In this document: piece after piece, positions 50,716 through 60,392 of the stretch | How positions within the stretch are numbered: the first letter of the stretch is position 1 | Layout: the number at the start of each line of letters is the position of its first letter | From: Oceanispirochaeta sp. M1 | GTDB taxonomy: Bacteria; Spirochaetota; Spirochaetia; DSM-2461 | Length of the DNA stretch: 64,000 nt | Direction of reading: 5' to 3' | Assembly (NCBI RefSeq): GCF_003346715.1 | Contig: NZ_QQPQ01000014.1 | Location: 62,001-126,000 of the forward strand | Notes under the pieces: generated by a model | Told to the model about the DNA's origin: nothing | What the model saw: the letters and a program-made list of their open reading frames with translations, nothing else | Database searches by the model: none | Position numbers and translations under genes: made by a program

Positions 50716-51633
50716 TCATTCAGATTGAAAATTCCATTTGCACTTATATAGGAGTTCCGATCGGGACCGTACACCCATTTTTTTGAAGATGTTGTTAAAG
50801 TGATGCTTAACTGTTCCCAGTCCCATGTTCAAATTAGAAGCAATTTCTTTAGTTTTTAATTGTGGATTATTACAAAACTCCCTGATTACATCCTCTTCTC
50901 TAGCTGTGATCAGATAATCTTCTTTTAGATCCAGGGGCTTTGTCGAAAATCCAATTTCTGAGATCCGTTCTTCCAAACCAGACAACTGTTTTTCTTTTTC
51001 ATTTATCTCATTTCTATGATTACTTATCTCTTCAATGAGCTTAATCTTTTCTTCCTCCATGGAAGAGATCCTTTTATAATATGATTTCTCAATCTTAAGG
51101 AGATGGTTAATTTCACTCATGTATATCAGATAAATTATGGATAAGAAAAAAATCAGGAAAAGAATCATATTGAGGCTTGATCCAATTTGATCATAGCCTG
51201 AAAGATGAATTGAAAACTCTAAAAAGAACAGTGTGAAAACTGCCAATGAAATAAGCTTTATTTTAGTATGATTTTTTAACATGTCATAACGATAAGCCAG
51301 GAGTAATGTCAGAATTATAAAACCCATCCCATGAAATGCATCATATTCATCTATTAATGATAATGCAGCATTGGCTAGAAAAATTAATATCTGGAGGTAT
51401 TGAACGGCAGCTTTTGTTGACTTTCTGCTTAAAAGGAGAATAAGAGAAAAAAGAAAAACCAGTGAAATAGAAGGATCATCCAATATAAGATTGAAAAAAT
51501 CTTTCTCTCTGAAATATAGGTTCCGTATTATGTTTGTGAATGTAACTAAAAAACCTATTACAGCAATGGTAGTCGAAATCCGTTGCTGTATCAGTATATT
51601 CTCTTTTTTTCTCATATTCATTGAACTATCCAT
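50716..51633 (-). CDS. Membrane-bound LuxR-type regulator
   Basis: A 305-residue protein. The N-terminal 175 residues form about six membrane helices. A coiled coil follows (about 178-222: 'EEEKIKLIEEISNHRNEINE' and 'KEKQLSGLEERISE'), and the C-terminus is a LuxR/GerE helix-turn-helix ('LITAREEDVIREFCNNPQLK', 'EIASNLNMGLGTVKHHFNNI'). A DNA-binding domain tethered to a multi-helix membrane module suggests direct sensing of a lipophilic or envelope signal. No receiver domain is present. It follows a gene of unknown function by 2 bases. Confidence 0.85.
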   Translation of the reverse strand: MDSSMNMRKKENILIQQRISTTIAVIGFLVTFTNIIRNLYFREKDFFNLILDDPSISLVFLFSLILLLSRKSTKAAVQYLQILIFLANAALSLIDEYDAFHGMGFIILTLLLAYRYDMLKNHTKIKLISLAVFTLFFLEFSIHLSGYDQIGSSLNMILFLIFFLSIIYLIYMSEINHLLKIEKSYYKRISSMEEEKIKLIEEISNHRNEINEKEKQLSGLEERISEIGFSTKPLDLKEDYLITAREEDVIREFCNNPQLKTKEIASNLNMGLGTVKHHFNNIFKKMGVRSRSELLYKCKWNFQSE

Positions 51634-51635
51634 TT

Positions 51636-52202
51636 TTAACTATCCCAATATCCTGGCAAATCTTTAGTGACATCCAGTATTAAATCAAGGGCCTGGCAAG
51701 GTATGGCAACGATTTCATCTATTAGTTTCTTAGAAATGTTTTCATAATTCCAGACACCCATGTTGATGGGATTGTACTTATTCATCTGCATATCTTCTAT
51801 AGCATCTGCCTTATGATCATTCAGCATTGAAAGTGCAAGCATTTTCATACCTCGGTTGATGATTATTTCATCACCACCATCAAAGTGGCTGATCCGCTCC
51901 AGTCTCATTAAAAGATTATCATTGTCACAAAAACTGTGTTTGAAAATATCTTTGCCACCAGCTGTGGCGGCGACAAGGTAGATCGATAAATGTGAAAGAG
52001 CTATTCTCATGGGATTAGAACAATTAGCAATAAAGGGAATTGCTGCTGTCAACTTCATCACTTTGTTATTAAGTATTCGGATTTTTCTTTCTGGTGATAT
52101 TGAAAAAATCATTGAAAGTCTATCTACAAGTTCTGTCCATTGTTCTTCTTTAAAATGGCCTTCATTATTTAATTCAATAGAGTACAGTTCCGCATTCAAC
52201 AT
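51636..52202 (-). CDS. Hypothetical protein co-transcribed with a membrane LuxR regulator
   Basis: A 188-residue soluble, mostly helical protein of no family that I recognise. Features include 'FIANCSNPMRIALSHLSIYL', an acidic 'FDGGDEIIINRGMKMLALSM' and four cysteines or so. AAGGAG precedes its ATG on the minus strand. The LuxR-type regulator gene starts 2 bases after its stop, so the two are a transcription unit; it could be an accessory to that regulator. Confidence 0.65.
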   Translation of the reverse strand: MLNAELYSIELNNEGHFKEEQWTELVDRLSMIFSISPERKIRILNNKVMKLTAAIPFIANCSNPMRIALSHLSIYLVAATAGGKDIFKHSFCDNDNLLMRLERISHFDGGDEIIINRGMKMLALSMLNDHKADAIEDMQMNKYNPINMGVWNYENISKKLIDEIVAIPCQALDLILDVTKDLPGYWDS

Positions 52203-52410
52203 TAGATTGCTCCTTACATGGGTTAATTATTTAATAAATTGTACATCTCAAAGTAAATATTGCATAGAATTATTCGTGATACAATTAGGAGTTCACTCTT
52301 TTTCAACTTACAGATTTTGTGATCCTAACCCATGACGCAGTATCCAAAAGAATTGGGATAGCACTTTCAGAAGAGCCGGGATTGAAGCCGAAAGTTCCTG
52401 CCCAACCCTC

Positions 52411-54645
52411 TTACCATTGTGCGGGATAAAATTGATCAGCATTCTGTTTTGTAACACAAAGGAAGGGTAGATACTTAATAGGCTCAACAACAAGTCCACT
52501 GAACCAGTTACAGCCCGTCTCCAGAGCGACAGCACCATCTGCTTCGGCTGATTCCCAGCGAATCCCATGGCATTTACCAGCTTTGGCCATATCCAGAGAG
52601 TATTGATTGGTACCAGTCGTGTAGACGGTTATATCATCCCGTTGTACCTCAGAGAGTACGGATATCACTCCTTTCAGAGGATTAAGGCTGTCTGCAACAA
52701 AAATCCCATTCAACTCAGATCCGTATTGAGTCAGCCAATTTTTAACTACAGCCCTGGTCTTCTGTTCATCCAGGTCGGTAGATTTAACATCCAGAAGCTT
52801 CATTTCAGGTGCATACTCTGCCAATTCTGATGCAAATCCATAACATCTGGCATTATGCTGACCCGATCCGGGAATATGACCAATGATGGCATAATTACCT
52901 TTTTTCTCAAGACGATCGGCAAAATGACGGGCAAAAAGCCGATGATTGCCCCAGTCATCAAATCCTGTATAACTGATGATATATTTAAATGACTCCATGG
53001 AAGGAGTTGCCTGAGAAACGATCATGGGAATATTTTTATTATGTGCTGCAATAATCTGACTTTCAAAACTATCCAGGTCTGCCGGTATGGGAATGACCAT
53101 GTCATGAGACGACTTCATTATTTTTTCAAAAAAAGCTTTTTGAGGAGCCGCTGTCCAGTCACCCTGAGTAATATCAAGATTGACAGCCATGAGCTTTGCA
53201 ATTTTTTCCATGCCCAGCTTGTATGCGTCGTAGTAGGGATGTTCTCCCGGAATAAATAGGGCCACATTTTTCCCTCGGGGACCGTCGCAGGGAGAGGGTG
53301 GTAGAACCTTCTTCTTTACTCCGAATCCGGCATACTCCAGATCGTACCAGAACCTGGCATCCAACTTGGAAAAAGAGGAGGGATTGGCAGGTCTCTGAGG
53401 AATCTCTTTTTCATTACTGCTCCATGTAATTAGAGGATGACCATCGCCACTCTTCAACTTTCCCAGATCCGTAATACTGTATTTTTCTACCTGCAGCAGA
53501 AGTGAATCAATATCTTTACGACTGCTGCTGCATATCTCAGTGAAATCAGAAATCACTGAATCAGAGCGTTTCACCTCATCACCGATTCTTTCGATGAATT
53601 TGCTGTTTTCCTCAGTCAGGTCTGTGACCTGATCCATGGATTGGAGTATCAGATCTGAATTCTGACCAATACTATCAGAAGATTCCTCTACATCCCTTGT
53701 AATCGATGACAATTCAACAAGGGCCTTATCTATCTCACCCGTACCTGATGAAAGCTGGGTTAATCCTGCCGAGACTTCAGACATACTGTCTGAAAACTGC
53801 TCAACTCCCTTCAGAATACTCTCATAGGAAACCGATACATCCCTGGAATAAGACTGGGCATCGTGAATACCTGACAAAATGTCATTCATAGATTTCTTTA
53901 TTCCCTGAGCATTCTGAGCCGTGCTCTCAGCCAGCTTACGAACTTCAACCGCAACAACACTGAATCCCTTTCCAGCCTCTCCCGCATGAGCTGCCTCTAT
54001 GGCAGCATTCATGGCCAGAAGATTTGTCTGGGCGGCAATATTATCAATAATAGTCAGGAAAGACTGAATCTGATCCGCCTTACTGGCCACCTGAGCGATT
54101 ACTTGCTCATTACTCTTAATTTTCCTGCTGCTGTCTTCTGCTATGTCTTTCAGATTTCCCAGAAGAGAGAAACGTTCGGATGTGGTTGATGTAATATTTC
54201 GGATGGACGCCGTCATTTGAGTTATAGCTGCCGAGGATTCTTCCACAGCCGCCGACTGACTTTTTATTTCATTTGAAATCTTTTCCGACTCTGAACTCAC
54301 TTTCCGGCTTCTGTTTCGTGACTCGGAAATAGCGTCTGTAAGATTTCCCATCCTGTTTTGAATCTCACTCAGTTCAGAAGAGATAATGCCCGATGTATTT
54401 TCTACATATCTGGCTTTTTTCTCAAGGATAGCCAGATTTTCCCTGCTGTCCCTGGCGGCACTTTTGAGTTTATATATAAGATTATCAATAACAGACAAAA
54501 TAATATTGAGATTTTTTACAAGACCTGAATATATTCCATTGGGAGTGAATCTTTTATTTAAATACCCATGCCCTTTATTATCTAGAATTTCCGCTGTTTC
54601 ATGCTCAAGAGTATGCAGCTTTTTGTTGGTTAGCTTAAATGACAT
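52411..54645 (-). CDS. Soluble chemoreceptor fused to a periplasmic-binding-protein-like domain
   Basis: A 744-residue protein without a signal peptide or membrane helix. Residues about 60-390 form a methyl-accepting signalling coiled coil with the hairpin '[20 protein letters not shown]' then '[19 protein letters not shown]', which docks CheA and CheW. Residues about 455-744 are a sugar-binding-protein domain of the Peripla_BP type ('[20 protein letters not shown]', '[11 protein letters not shown]'-like '[14 protein letters not shown]', '[20 protein letters not shown]'). The ligand domain is thus C-terminal and apparently cytoplasmic, the reverse of the usual layout. AAGGAAG precedes the ATG. 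Confidence 0.85.
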   Translation of the reverse strand: MSFKLTNKKLHTLEHETAEILDNKGHGYLNKRFTPNGIYSGLVKNLNIILSVIDNLIYKLKSAARDSRENLAILEKKARYVENTSGIISSELSEIQNRMGNLTDAISESRNRSRKVSSESEKISNEIKSQSAAVEESSAAITQMTASIRNITSTTSERFSLLGNLKDIAEDSSRKIKSNEQVIAQVASKADQIQSFLTIIDNIAAQTNLLAMNAAIEAAHAGEAGKGFSVVAVEVRKLAESTAQNAQGIKKSMNDILSGIHDAQSYSRDVSVSYESILKGVEQFSDSMSEVSAGLTQLSSGTGEIDKALVELSSITRDVEESSDSIGQNSDLILQSMDQVTDLTEENSKFIERIGDEVKRSDSVISDFTEICSSSRKDIDSLLLQVEKYSITDLGKLKSGDGHPLITWSSNEKEIPQRPANPSSFSKLDARFWYDLEYAGFGVKKKVLPPSPCDGPRGKNVALFIPGEHPYYDAYKLGMEKIAKLMAVNLDITQGDWTAAPQKAFFEKIMKSSHDMVIPIPADLDSFESQIIAAHNKNIPMIVSQATPSMESFKYIISYTGFDDWGNHRLFARHFADRLEKKGNYAIIGHIPGSGQHNARCYGFASELAEYAPEMKLLDVKSTDLDEQKTRAVVKNWLTQYGSELNGIFVADSLNPLKGVISVLSEVQRDDITVYTTGTNQYSLDMAKAGKCHGIRWESAEADGAVALETGCNWFSGLVVEPIKYLPFLCVTKQNADQFYPAQW

Positions 54646-55080
54646 TGGTCTTCCTTTTTTAAATATGAAATCAGAAACATATTATCATACAAAATATATT
54701 TCTGAAATTATTTTATTCGGATTAAATTGTGGAATGAAAATAATGTTTAATCTAAATATGAAAAGAATAAACTCTTTCCAAGCCTATTCGTTCTTGCCAG
54801 TAATCCCGAGAAAAAAAACTCAGAATGGTTCAGCAGATATTACAGAGAGGCTGATCTGGTTTGTGAATAATTTTAGTAGGAGAATATTGGCATCATGAAT
54901 GTCTGATTAGCATATACATCAAGGATCTTATTCTGCTAAAATCTGCATCCCGGGAAGTGGCAAGAGTGGAAATCCTGAGGAATTCCGGTACACAGTTTGA
55001 CCCTGCCGTTAATAACATCTTTGATTCTGTTTTCTCAGATATTGAAGCGGCATTAATATAAAATATTTAAGGAAATAGTT
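54646..55080. other. Intergenic region with an HD-GYP remnant
   Basis: This 435-base gap separates two divergently oriented chemoreceptor genes. The first 240 bases are AT-rich, with promoter-like stretches but no clear gene. Bases 54906-55061 carry a decayed coding fragment described separately. A ribosome binding site (AAGGAAAT) for the following receptor lies at the end. Confidence 0.6.
54906..55061 (+). pseudogene. C-terminal remnant of an HD-GYP phosphodiesterase gene
   Basis: An open frame of about 51 codons without a start codon encodes 'REVARVEILRNSGTQFDPAV' followed by '[16 protein letters not shown]' and a stop. The segment 'RNSGTQFDPAV' is the characteristic C-terminal end of HD-GYP cyclic-di-GMP phosphodiesterase domains. 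The frame is closed upstream at 54864-54866, and the rest of the domain, including the HD and GYP motifs, is absent. It is best read as the leftover of a deleted gene. Confidence 0.65.
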
Positions 55081-57108
55081 TTGAAAAAATTTACTGATTT
55101 TAAAATTGGAACCAGGCTAACCTGGCTGCTTTCAATTGTAGTGATTGTGGTTATAGGATTTCTGGTCATCTTTATTAATACCCGAATTTCTCAATACGCT
55201 GAAAATAGTGCGATGCAAATCGCACAGTCTGTGGTGGCTGAAAACAAACTATTTGTAAAAATGGATGTCGATAGTGCCTTGCATATTAGTAAGTCCCTCG
55301 CGGTAACAGCCGAAGCCTTCCTTCATAATGAGAGCATTGACTTATCGAGAGAGGAAGCTAATGAAATCCTCAGGAGCTGTCTTGAACAGAATCCTCAGCT
55401 TACTGGTGTCTATTTTTTGTTTGAACCGGGTAAGTTTGACAAGATGGATGATTCATATATGAATACAGAGGGGCATGATGAGACCGGCCGTTATATTCCC
55501 TATTTTGCCAAGAACTCAAAAGGAGAGATCACTTATAGCCCATTGAAGGGATATCTGACATCTCCCTACTATTTGGAAACGAGAAAAAATAATTCTCCTT
55601 ATGTGGATGGTCCTTTTGAGTATGAAGTAGGCGGGGAAATGGTATTGATGTTATTCCTTGTTTACCCGGTGGTAGACAAGGCGGGGCAGTATATTGGAAT
55701 CGCCGGCTGTGATGTCTCTATTAAAAATTTAGATACAATGGTCTCTCAGGTAAAACCCTTCAACAACACAGGATTCCTTACTGTTTTTGCCAATGATGGT
55801 ACGATTATTGGAGGAGCAGGAAGTCAGTTTACCGGTCAGAACATCAAGGATATGCCAGGGATTAATCAGGCGGCATTAGACGGGGTGTTCAGCGATTCAG
55901 ATTATCAGGACACAGCATATGATGATATATTGAAAGATGAATATATCCTCTATGGATCGAAATTCAATATTGACGGCACTGACCACATGATTACTGTTCA
56001 GGCAAATATTCCTACAAGTATTATTTACAAAGAGTCAAAGTCGATTACTTTTGTGACTATGTTTATAGGGCTGGCTGCATTGGTCTCCATCATACTTATT
56101 GTTGTTCTATTTGCCCGTCAGCTGAGTCGGCAGTTGAATATGGGGGTTCAGTTTGCCCGGAAGATGTCTGAGGGAGACTTGTCTGCAACCATAAGTCTTA
56201 ATCAGGACGATGAGGTTGGTCAATTGGCATCGGCCCTTACAGATATGGCCGGTGAACTTAAAAGGATTGTCCTGGATGTTCAAAGTGCGGCTTTGAATGT
56301 TAGAACAGGCAGCAGGCAGATCAGTGAAACATCCCAGCAGATGAGTCGGGGAGCCAGCGAACAGGCTTCCAGTACCGAAGAGGTTTCAGCCTCTATTGAG
56401 CAGATGTCAAGCAATATTGAACAGAACTCTGAAAACTCTATGAAGACTGAAACAATAGCCAAAAAATCCTCTCAGGATGCGACCCAGGGTGGAGAGGCCG
56501 TTGATCAGGCTGTAATAGCCATGAAACAGATTGTGGAAAAAATCGGGATTATTAATGAAATTGCACGCAATACGAATCTTCTGGCCTTGAATGCGGCCAT
56601 TGAGGCGGCCAGGGCCGGTGAAGCGGGTAGGGGATTTGCCGTTGTGGCCAGCGAGGTCCGAAAACTGGCAGAACGGAGCCAGTCTGCTGCATTAGAGATT
56701 ACTGACTTGTCCAGAAGCAGCATGGTAGTGGCTGAGAATGCCGGAAGCCTTCTGGGACAGATTATATCGGATATCCAGTACACCGCCGAGCTGGTACAAG
56801 GGATCTCCGCCGCAAGTGCCGAGCAGAACAGTGGGGCTCAACAGATTAATTCAGCTATCCTGCAGCTGGATAAGGTTGTACAGCTCAATGCTACATCTTC
56901 CGAAGAATTAGCGTCCATGTCTGAAGAATTGTCCTCACAGTCTGAACAGTTGATCAGTATCATTCGCTTTTTTAAGGTCGATGACACATCCACTGATGTG
57001 TCACTGCAAGTATCTACCAGAGACAGCAGGAGCGAGAGTCCCAGGATAGCAAAAAAACAGAAGGTCCATCAAATACAGGAAACTGATGATGATTTTATTG
57101 ATTATTAA
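55081..57108 (+). CDS. Methyl-accepting chemotaxis protein with dCache sensor
   Basis: A 675-residue membrane chemoreceptor. Helix 1 (about 14-34) is followed by a double-Cache sensor ('[20 protein letters not shown]', '[20 protein letters not shown]'), helix 2 (about 322-344), a HAMP domain ('[20 protein letters not shown]') and a signalling domain with '[20 protein letters not shown]' and '[17 protein letters not shown]'. No CheR-binding pentapeptide is at the C-terminus. The start is TTG 55081 with AAGGAAAT upstream. The ligand is probably an amino acid or other small organic molecule, by family. Confidence 0.93.
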   Translation: MKKFTDFKIGTRLTWLLSIVVIVVIGFLVIFINTRISQYAENSAMQIAQSVVAENKLFVKMDVDSALHISKSLAVTAEAFLHNESIDLSREEANEILRSCLEQNPQLTGVYFLFEPGKFDKMDDSYMNTEGHDETGRYIPYFAKNSKGEITYSPLKGYLTSPYYLETRKNNSPYVDGPFEYEVGGEMVLMLFLVYPVVDKAGQYIGIAGCDVSIKNLDTMVSQVKPFNNTGFLTVFANDGTIIGGAGSQFTGQNIKDMPGINQAALDGVFSDSDYQDTAYDDILKDEYILYGSKFNIDGTDHMITVQANIPTSIIYKESKSITFVTMFIGLAALVSIILIVVLFARQLSRQLNMGVQFARKMSEGDLSATISLNQDDEVGQLASALTDMAGELKRIVLDVQSAALNVRTGSRQISETSQQMSRGASEQASSTEEVSASIEQMSSNIEQNSENSMKTETIAKKSSQDATQGGEAVDQAVIAMKQIVEKIGIINEIARNTNLLALNAAIEAARAGEAGRGFAVVASEVRKLAERSQSAALEITDLSRSSMVVAENAGSLLGQIISDIQYTAELVQGISAASAEQNSGAQQINSAILQLDKVVQLNATSSEELASMSEELSSQSEQLISIIRFFKVDDTSTDVSLQVSTRDSRSESPRIAKKQKVHQIQETDDDFIDY

Positions 57109-57205
57109 TCATCGGGAGTAACAATAATCTACGTGGGCATGTTGTTCCAGTCCTGGATTTGAAGATGAAATTCGGAATGGGTAAGTTGAATAAAAATTTT
57201 GTTAT

Positions 57206-57236
57206 TATTTCCAGCCTGAATCAAAGGCTGGAAATA
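57206..57236. terminator. Terminator hairpin between convergent genes
   Basis: A perfect 11-bp inverted repeat, TATTTCCAGCC (57206-57216) and GGCTGGAAATA (57226-57236), with a 9-base loop lies between the chemoreceptor and the membrane protein gene. On the minus strand an A/T-rich run follows, giving a likely terminator for the gene at 57286; it probably also ends the receptor transcript. Confidence 0.75.
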
Positions 57237-57285
57237 TTCATGCCCTATGGATAAGCTCCGTTCCCGAAAGTCATTCAATTCTGGA

Positions 57286-57939
57286 CTAGTAAACCCAGCC
57301 TAACACTCCCAATGCGAGAATATTCATAAGAACGGGGATTGTATATATTAAGGCCAGCATAATAATTTTACTCTTCATTCTCTTTAATCCGGCCATAACA
57401 GCACATCCCCCAAAAAAAGGAAAATAGCCGAAAATAAATAACAGCCATAACCCTCCGAAGGATAGATTCCACCATGTATACTCCCAGATAAGAATGTTCC
57501 CGATATTCAGTAAGCATTCGATGAATACACTTAATAGGCAAAATATAATAGCAATAGCCCAGCGTTCGTTTAATCCAAACATTTTTAAATCTCTTTTTTC
57601 GCTGAGAGCGTAATAATAAATAAATCCCATCAGCAGGAATATAAAGATTATTTCAATATTCCAGCCTACAAAGACTCTGAATGCAGTATCACCCGGAGCT
57701 GTCCATACTGCACTTCTTCCACTAAGGACCATAAACCAGCCATTCCATGTTTCATTGAAGAAATCCAACCCAAAAAAAGTAAGAGCAACAAGAATAGGGT
57801 CCCAGTTTTTTGTCAATCTTGCTTTATTGATCTCAATAGAATAGATGTACATGATAATTCCCAGTAGCGGGATTATATACCATTTTAAAGAGGTGAAATC
57901 TCTTAGTCCGGTTAATGCCAGTTCAGTTGCATCAGTCAT
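57286..57939 (-). CDS. Membrane protein, paralogue of the gene at 27505
   Basis: A 217-residue membrane protein with about six or seven helices and no recognised family. 'SAVWTAPGDTAFRVFVGWNI', 'EIIFIFLLMGFIYYYALSEK' and 'LKMFGLNERWAIAI' align with the protein at 27505-28128. ATG 57939 is chosen because AAGGAG lies 8 bases upstream and it opens at 'MTDATELALTGLRDF', matching the paralogue's N-terminus; the frame extends to 58074 without support. It stands alone between a chemoreceptor and a divergent Cache kinase. Confidence 0.7.
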   Translation of the reverse strand: MTDATELALTGLRDFTSLKWYIIPLLGIIMYIYSIEINKARLTKNWDPILVALTFFGLDFFNETWNGWFMVLSGRSAVWTAPGDTAFRVFVGWNIEIIFIFLLMGFIYYYALSEKRDLKMFGLNERWAIAIIFCLLSVFIECLLNIGNILIWEYTWWNLSFGGLWLLFIFGYFPFFGGCAVMAGLKRMKSKIIMLALIYTIPVLMNILALGVLGWVY

Positions 57940-58190
57940 GAGAAACTCCTTTGTTTGAATAACTATATCTAACAAAGAACACTCTATCATCATAGATCCC
58001 GGCCGGTGTGATTTTTTTTCATAATCAGTCGTAATGAGAACGATCATGGAGAGCCTCTGTTTGAGGGATAACAAGATTATGACCTGCAGAAATGCCTGGA
58101 ATAGAAGACCCTTCAGGATATATCAGTTGGGGAATTTGGGTGGAAAGAATAAAGTAAACAAAGTACAAAAAAATCGTATGGATAATATTT

Positions 58191-58219
58191 TTGCTTTTTG
58201 CAATAAAGATTCCTATACT
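58191..58219 (+). promoter_or_regulatory. Promoter of the Cache kinase gene at 58255
   Basis: TTGCTT (58191-58196), a 17-base spacer and TATACT (58214-58219) form a plausible sigma-70 promoter, giving a leader of about 30 bases before ATG 58255, which has a GGAG site. Confidence 0.5.
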
Positions 58220-58254
58220 GTGTAGTGCTAAGAATCATTTTATTGTGGAGAAAT

Positions 58255-60183
58255 ATGCTATCAACATTACACTCACGATATTTTACAGTTTTTGTTACTC
58301 TGGTCTTAGTCTTCAGTATAGTTATACTTTTAATCACAGTCACATTAGTTGAAGATGAGCTCTCAAAGGTTCAGAGCTCTCATGCAAGTGATCTAGTAAA
58401 GACAATCTCTCTGAATATCGAAAATGCTTATAGATCATTTAAACTCTATCAGTCAAATGATCTTAAAAATTTCGCCAAAATCACAAGACTGGAATTGAGC
58501 AACTATGTAGGAAGTGTTCGTTATGCTCTTGTGGGAAGTGACGATAAGACGCAGGTCGTTTCCGATTTTTATCAGACCATTGAGTCAGATGAGAATCAGA
58601 CATTTTGGATTGTTATCTATCCCTTTCAGGATAATCGGATACTTTTAAGTGATGATATAAGTTTACAAGATAGCTTATATACTATTTTGGAAGAGAATGA
58701 TTTTGAAATGGACCAGCTCCTTAAGATCGAGTATGAGTTGTTTGATCTTCATTACGTCTATGATAAGGAAATGGATATCCTCTTCTGTGTGAACACAAAC
58801 TATAAGTCAAAATCGAACTATTCTATTGATCTTTTGCGAGAGATGATTAAGAAAGAGTTGAGTATTTCCTTCTCTGATATCCGTATTGGAGAATCGGGTT
58901 ATCTTTATATTTTTAACAGCGAATATATCTTTGAAGTTCATCCCCTGATTGTTGGAACAAATATCCGGGATCTTATTAATCCGACGACAGGGAACAGGCT
59001 TGCTGATGAATTGATTTTAGCCTCCCAAACCCCACATATCCCCTATGAATACATCTGGAATAAACCAGGTGATGATGGAAATTTCAGCTACCACAAGAAG
59101 GCCTATGTTTACTATTTTCAACCCTTTGAGTGGTATATTGCTGCATCATTTTATCTGGAGGATATTCAGAAGCCGATAATAAAAATACGCTATGGTATTT
59201 TTATTACTTCATTTATTATACTTTTCATCTTTCTTATTCCTATTTACCTTATCACATTGAATCTCTCTAACTCTTTACGTCGTCTACAAAATGTTGCCGA
59301 TGATATAATTCTTCATGGTCAGTTAAGGGAAAAAATTCCTGTTTCAGGAACCATAGAGACAAAACAACTTGGAATGGCTTTAAATGATATGATGATATCG
59401 ATTCAGGAAACCAATGAAAATCTTATTCATATTCACAAGATGGAGACTGTGGGGTTACTTGCGGGAGGTACGGCACATGATTTAAATAATATGCTATTTG
59501 GTATTACCGGTTCTGTTTCCGCTATAAAAATGGAGATCGAGAAAAGAAATTCATTAGAGGACAAGAGGATCTGGAAATATATTGAAATTATTGACCAGAG
59601 TACCCTTAAGGCTTCCGGTATAATCAACAAGCTCCTGTCTTTATCACGTAAGACCAAACCGGTGATGGAGCATGTAGATCTTGGAACTCTTCTCAGTGAG
59701 ACCATTGGATTCTTTAAATCCTCATCTTTGAGTAAGGGGATCAAGATCAATGATGACCTTACTCAAGGATCTTTTCCAATCTTCTGCGACAGTAATCAGA
59801 TGGAGCAGGTCTTTCTCAATCTTCTGATAAATAGTGAGCATGCTATGACAATTATGCGTTCTGATAAGAACTCGTGGGGAGGCATCATTTCGATCGGGCT
59901 CTCTTCTACAGTAATACTTAATGAACATAATCTTTATGGCTTACCAACGGGATCATACTGGCAGGTTAGGATTGAAGATACTGGGGTCGGGATGAATGAG
60001 GAAACTATGAGACGGGTTTTTGATCCTTTTTTTACGACCAAAGAGACAAGAAAGGGGACCGGATTGGGACTCTCTCTGGTCTTTAATATAATAAAGTTGC
60101 ATGGAGGTTCTATCGCTGTGAAATCTAATACAGGAAAGGGCAGTATATTTACTATACAACTCCCGAAGGCTCTGGACGGTTAG
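58255..60183 (+). CDS. Cache-domain sensor histidine kinase (NtrB/hybrid-type core)
   Basis: A 642-residue membrane kinase. Helix 1 (about 9-31) and helix 2 (about 308-333) flank a Cache sensor ending with 'GESGYLYIFNSEYIFEVHPL' and 'YYFQPFEWYIAASFYLEDIQ'. A HAMP-like linker is followed by the H-box 'LAGGTAHDLNNMLFGITGS', typical of NtrB-like kinases, and a HATPase domain with 'LNLLINSEHAM', 'IEDTGVGMNEET' and 'KGTGLGLSLVFNIIKLHGG'. No receiver domain is attached and no response regulator is adjacent, so its partner lies elsewhere. ATG 58255 has GGAG upstream. Confidence 0.9.
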   Translation: MLSTLHSRYFTVFVTLVLVFSIVILLITVTLVEDELSKVQSSHASDLVKTISLNIENAYRSFKLYQSNDLKNFAKITRLELSNYVGSVRYALVGSDDKTQVVSDFYQTIESDENQTFWIVIYPFQDNRILLSDDISLQDSLYTILEENDFEMDQLLKIEYELFDLHYVYDKEMDILFCVNTNYKSKSNYSIDLLREMIKKELSISFSDIRIGESGYLYIFNSEYIFEVHPLIVGTNIRDLINPTTGNRLADELILASQTPHIPYEYIWNKPGDDGNFSYHKKAYVYYFQPFEWYIAASFYLEDIQKPIIKIRYGIFITSFIILFIFLIPIYLITLNLSNSLRRLQNVADDIILHGQLREKIPVSGTIETKQLGMALNDMMISIQETNENLIHIHKMETVGLLAGGTAHDLNNMLFGITGSVSAIKMEIEKRNSLEDKRIWKYIEIIDQSTLKASGIINKLLSLSRKTKPVMEHVDLGTLLSETIGFFKSSSLSKGIKINDDLTQGSFPIFCDSNQMEQVFLNLLINSEHAMTIMRSDKNSWGGIISIGLSSTVILNEHNLYGLPTGSYWQVRIEDTGVGMNEETMRRVFDPFFTTKETRKGTGLGLSLVFNIIKLHGGSIAVKSNTGKGSIFTIQLPKALDG

Positions 60184-60234
60184 AAGTTCAGGACTGAGAG
60201 AGCTCAAAGAAGGATATAAAGCAGTTTACACATC

Positions 60235-60386
60235 TTATGGCCAAGTCGAAGTAGGTGTAATAGACTGTCCGGCATGAATGGTTGGACCGAATACAGCAGC
60301 TGGAGGCATTCCTCCAGGGATAAAATAACCTGCTGTTTGAACATTTCTACTTACTGCGCCCTCTACAAATGGGGGATTACAAAAGG
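60235..60386 (-). pseudogene. Possible coding remnant on the minus strand
   Basis: A minus-strand frame of about 50 codons without an obvious start codon encodes a proline- and glycine-rich stretch that includes 'QTAGYFIPGGMPPAAVFGPT' and ends 'TPTSTWP' and a stop. It looks like the end of a real protein rather than random sequence, but I do not recognise it. The gene body would have been replaced by the M23 peptidase region. Evidence is weak. Confidence 0.25.
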
Positions 60387-60392
60387 GTTAAT

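Noticed and set aside
54386-54898. A plus-strand open frame at the start of the soluble chemoreceptor and in the following gap
   Set aside because: Most of it is antisense to the receptor coding region. The part beyond (54750-54898) has no recognisable motif, so it is not called as a gene.
60300-60317. Hairpin CTGGAGG-CATT-CCTCCAG as a terminator of the kinase gene
   Set aside because: There is no T run after the stem, it is 117 bases past the stop, and the symmetry is explained by the codons of the PGGMPP stretch in the minus-strand fragment.
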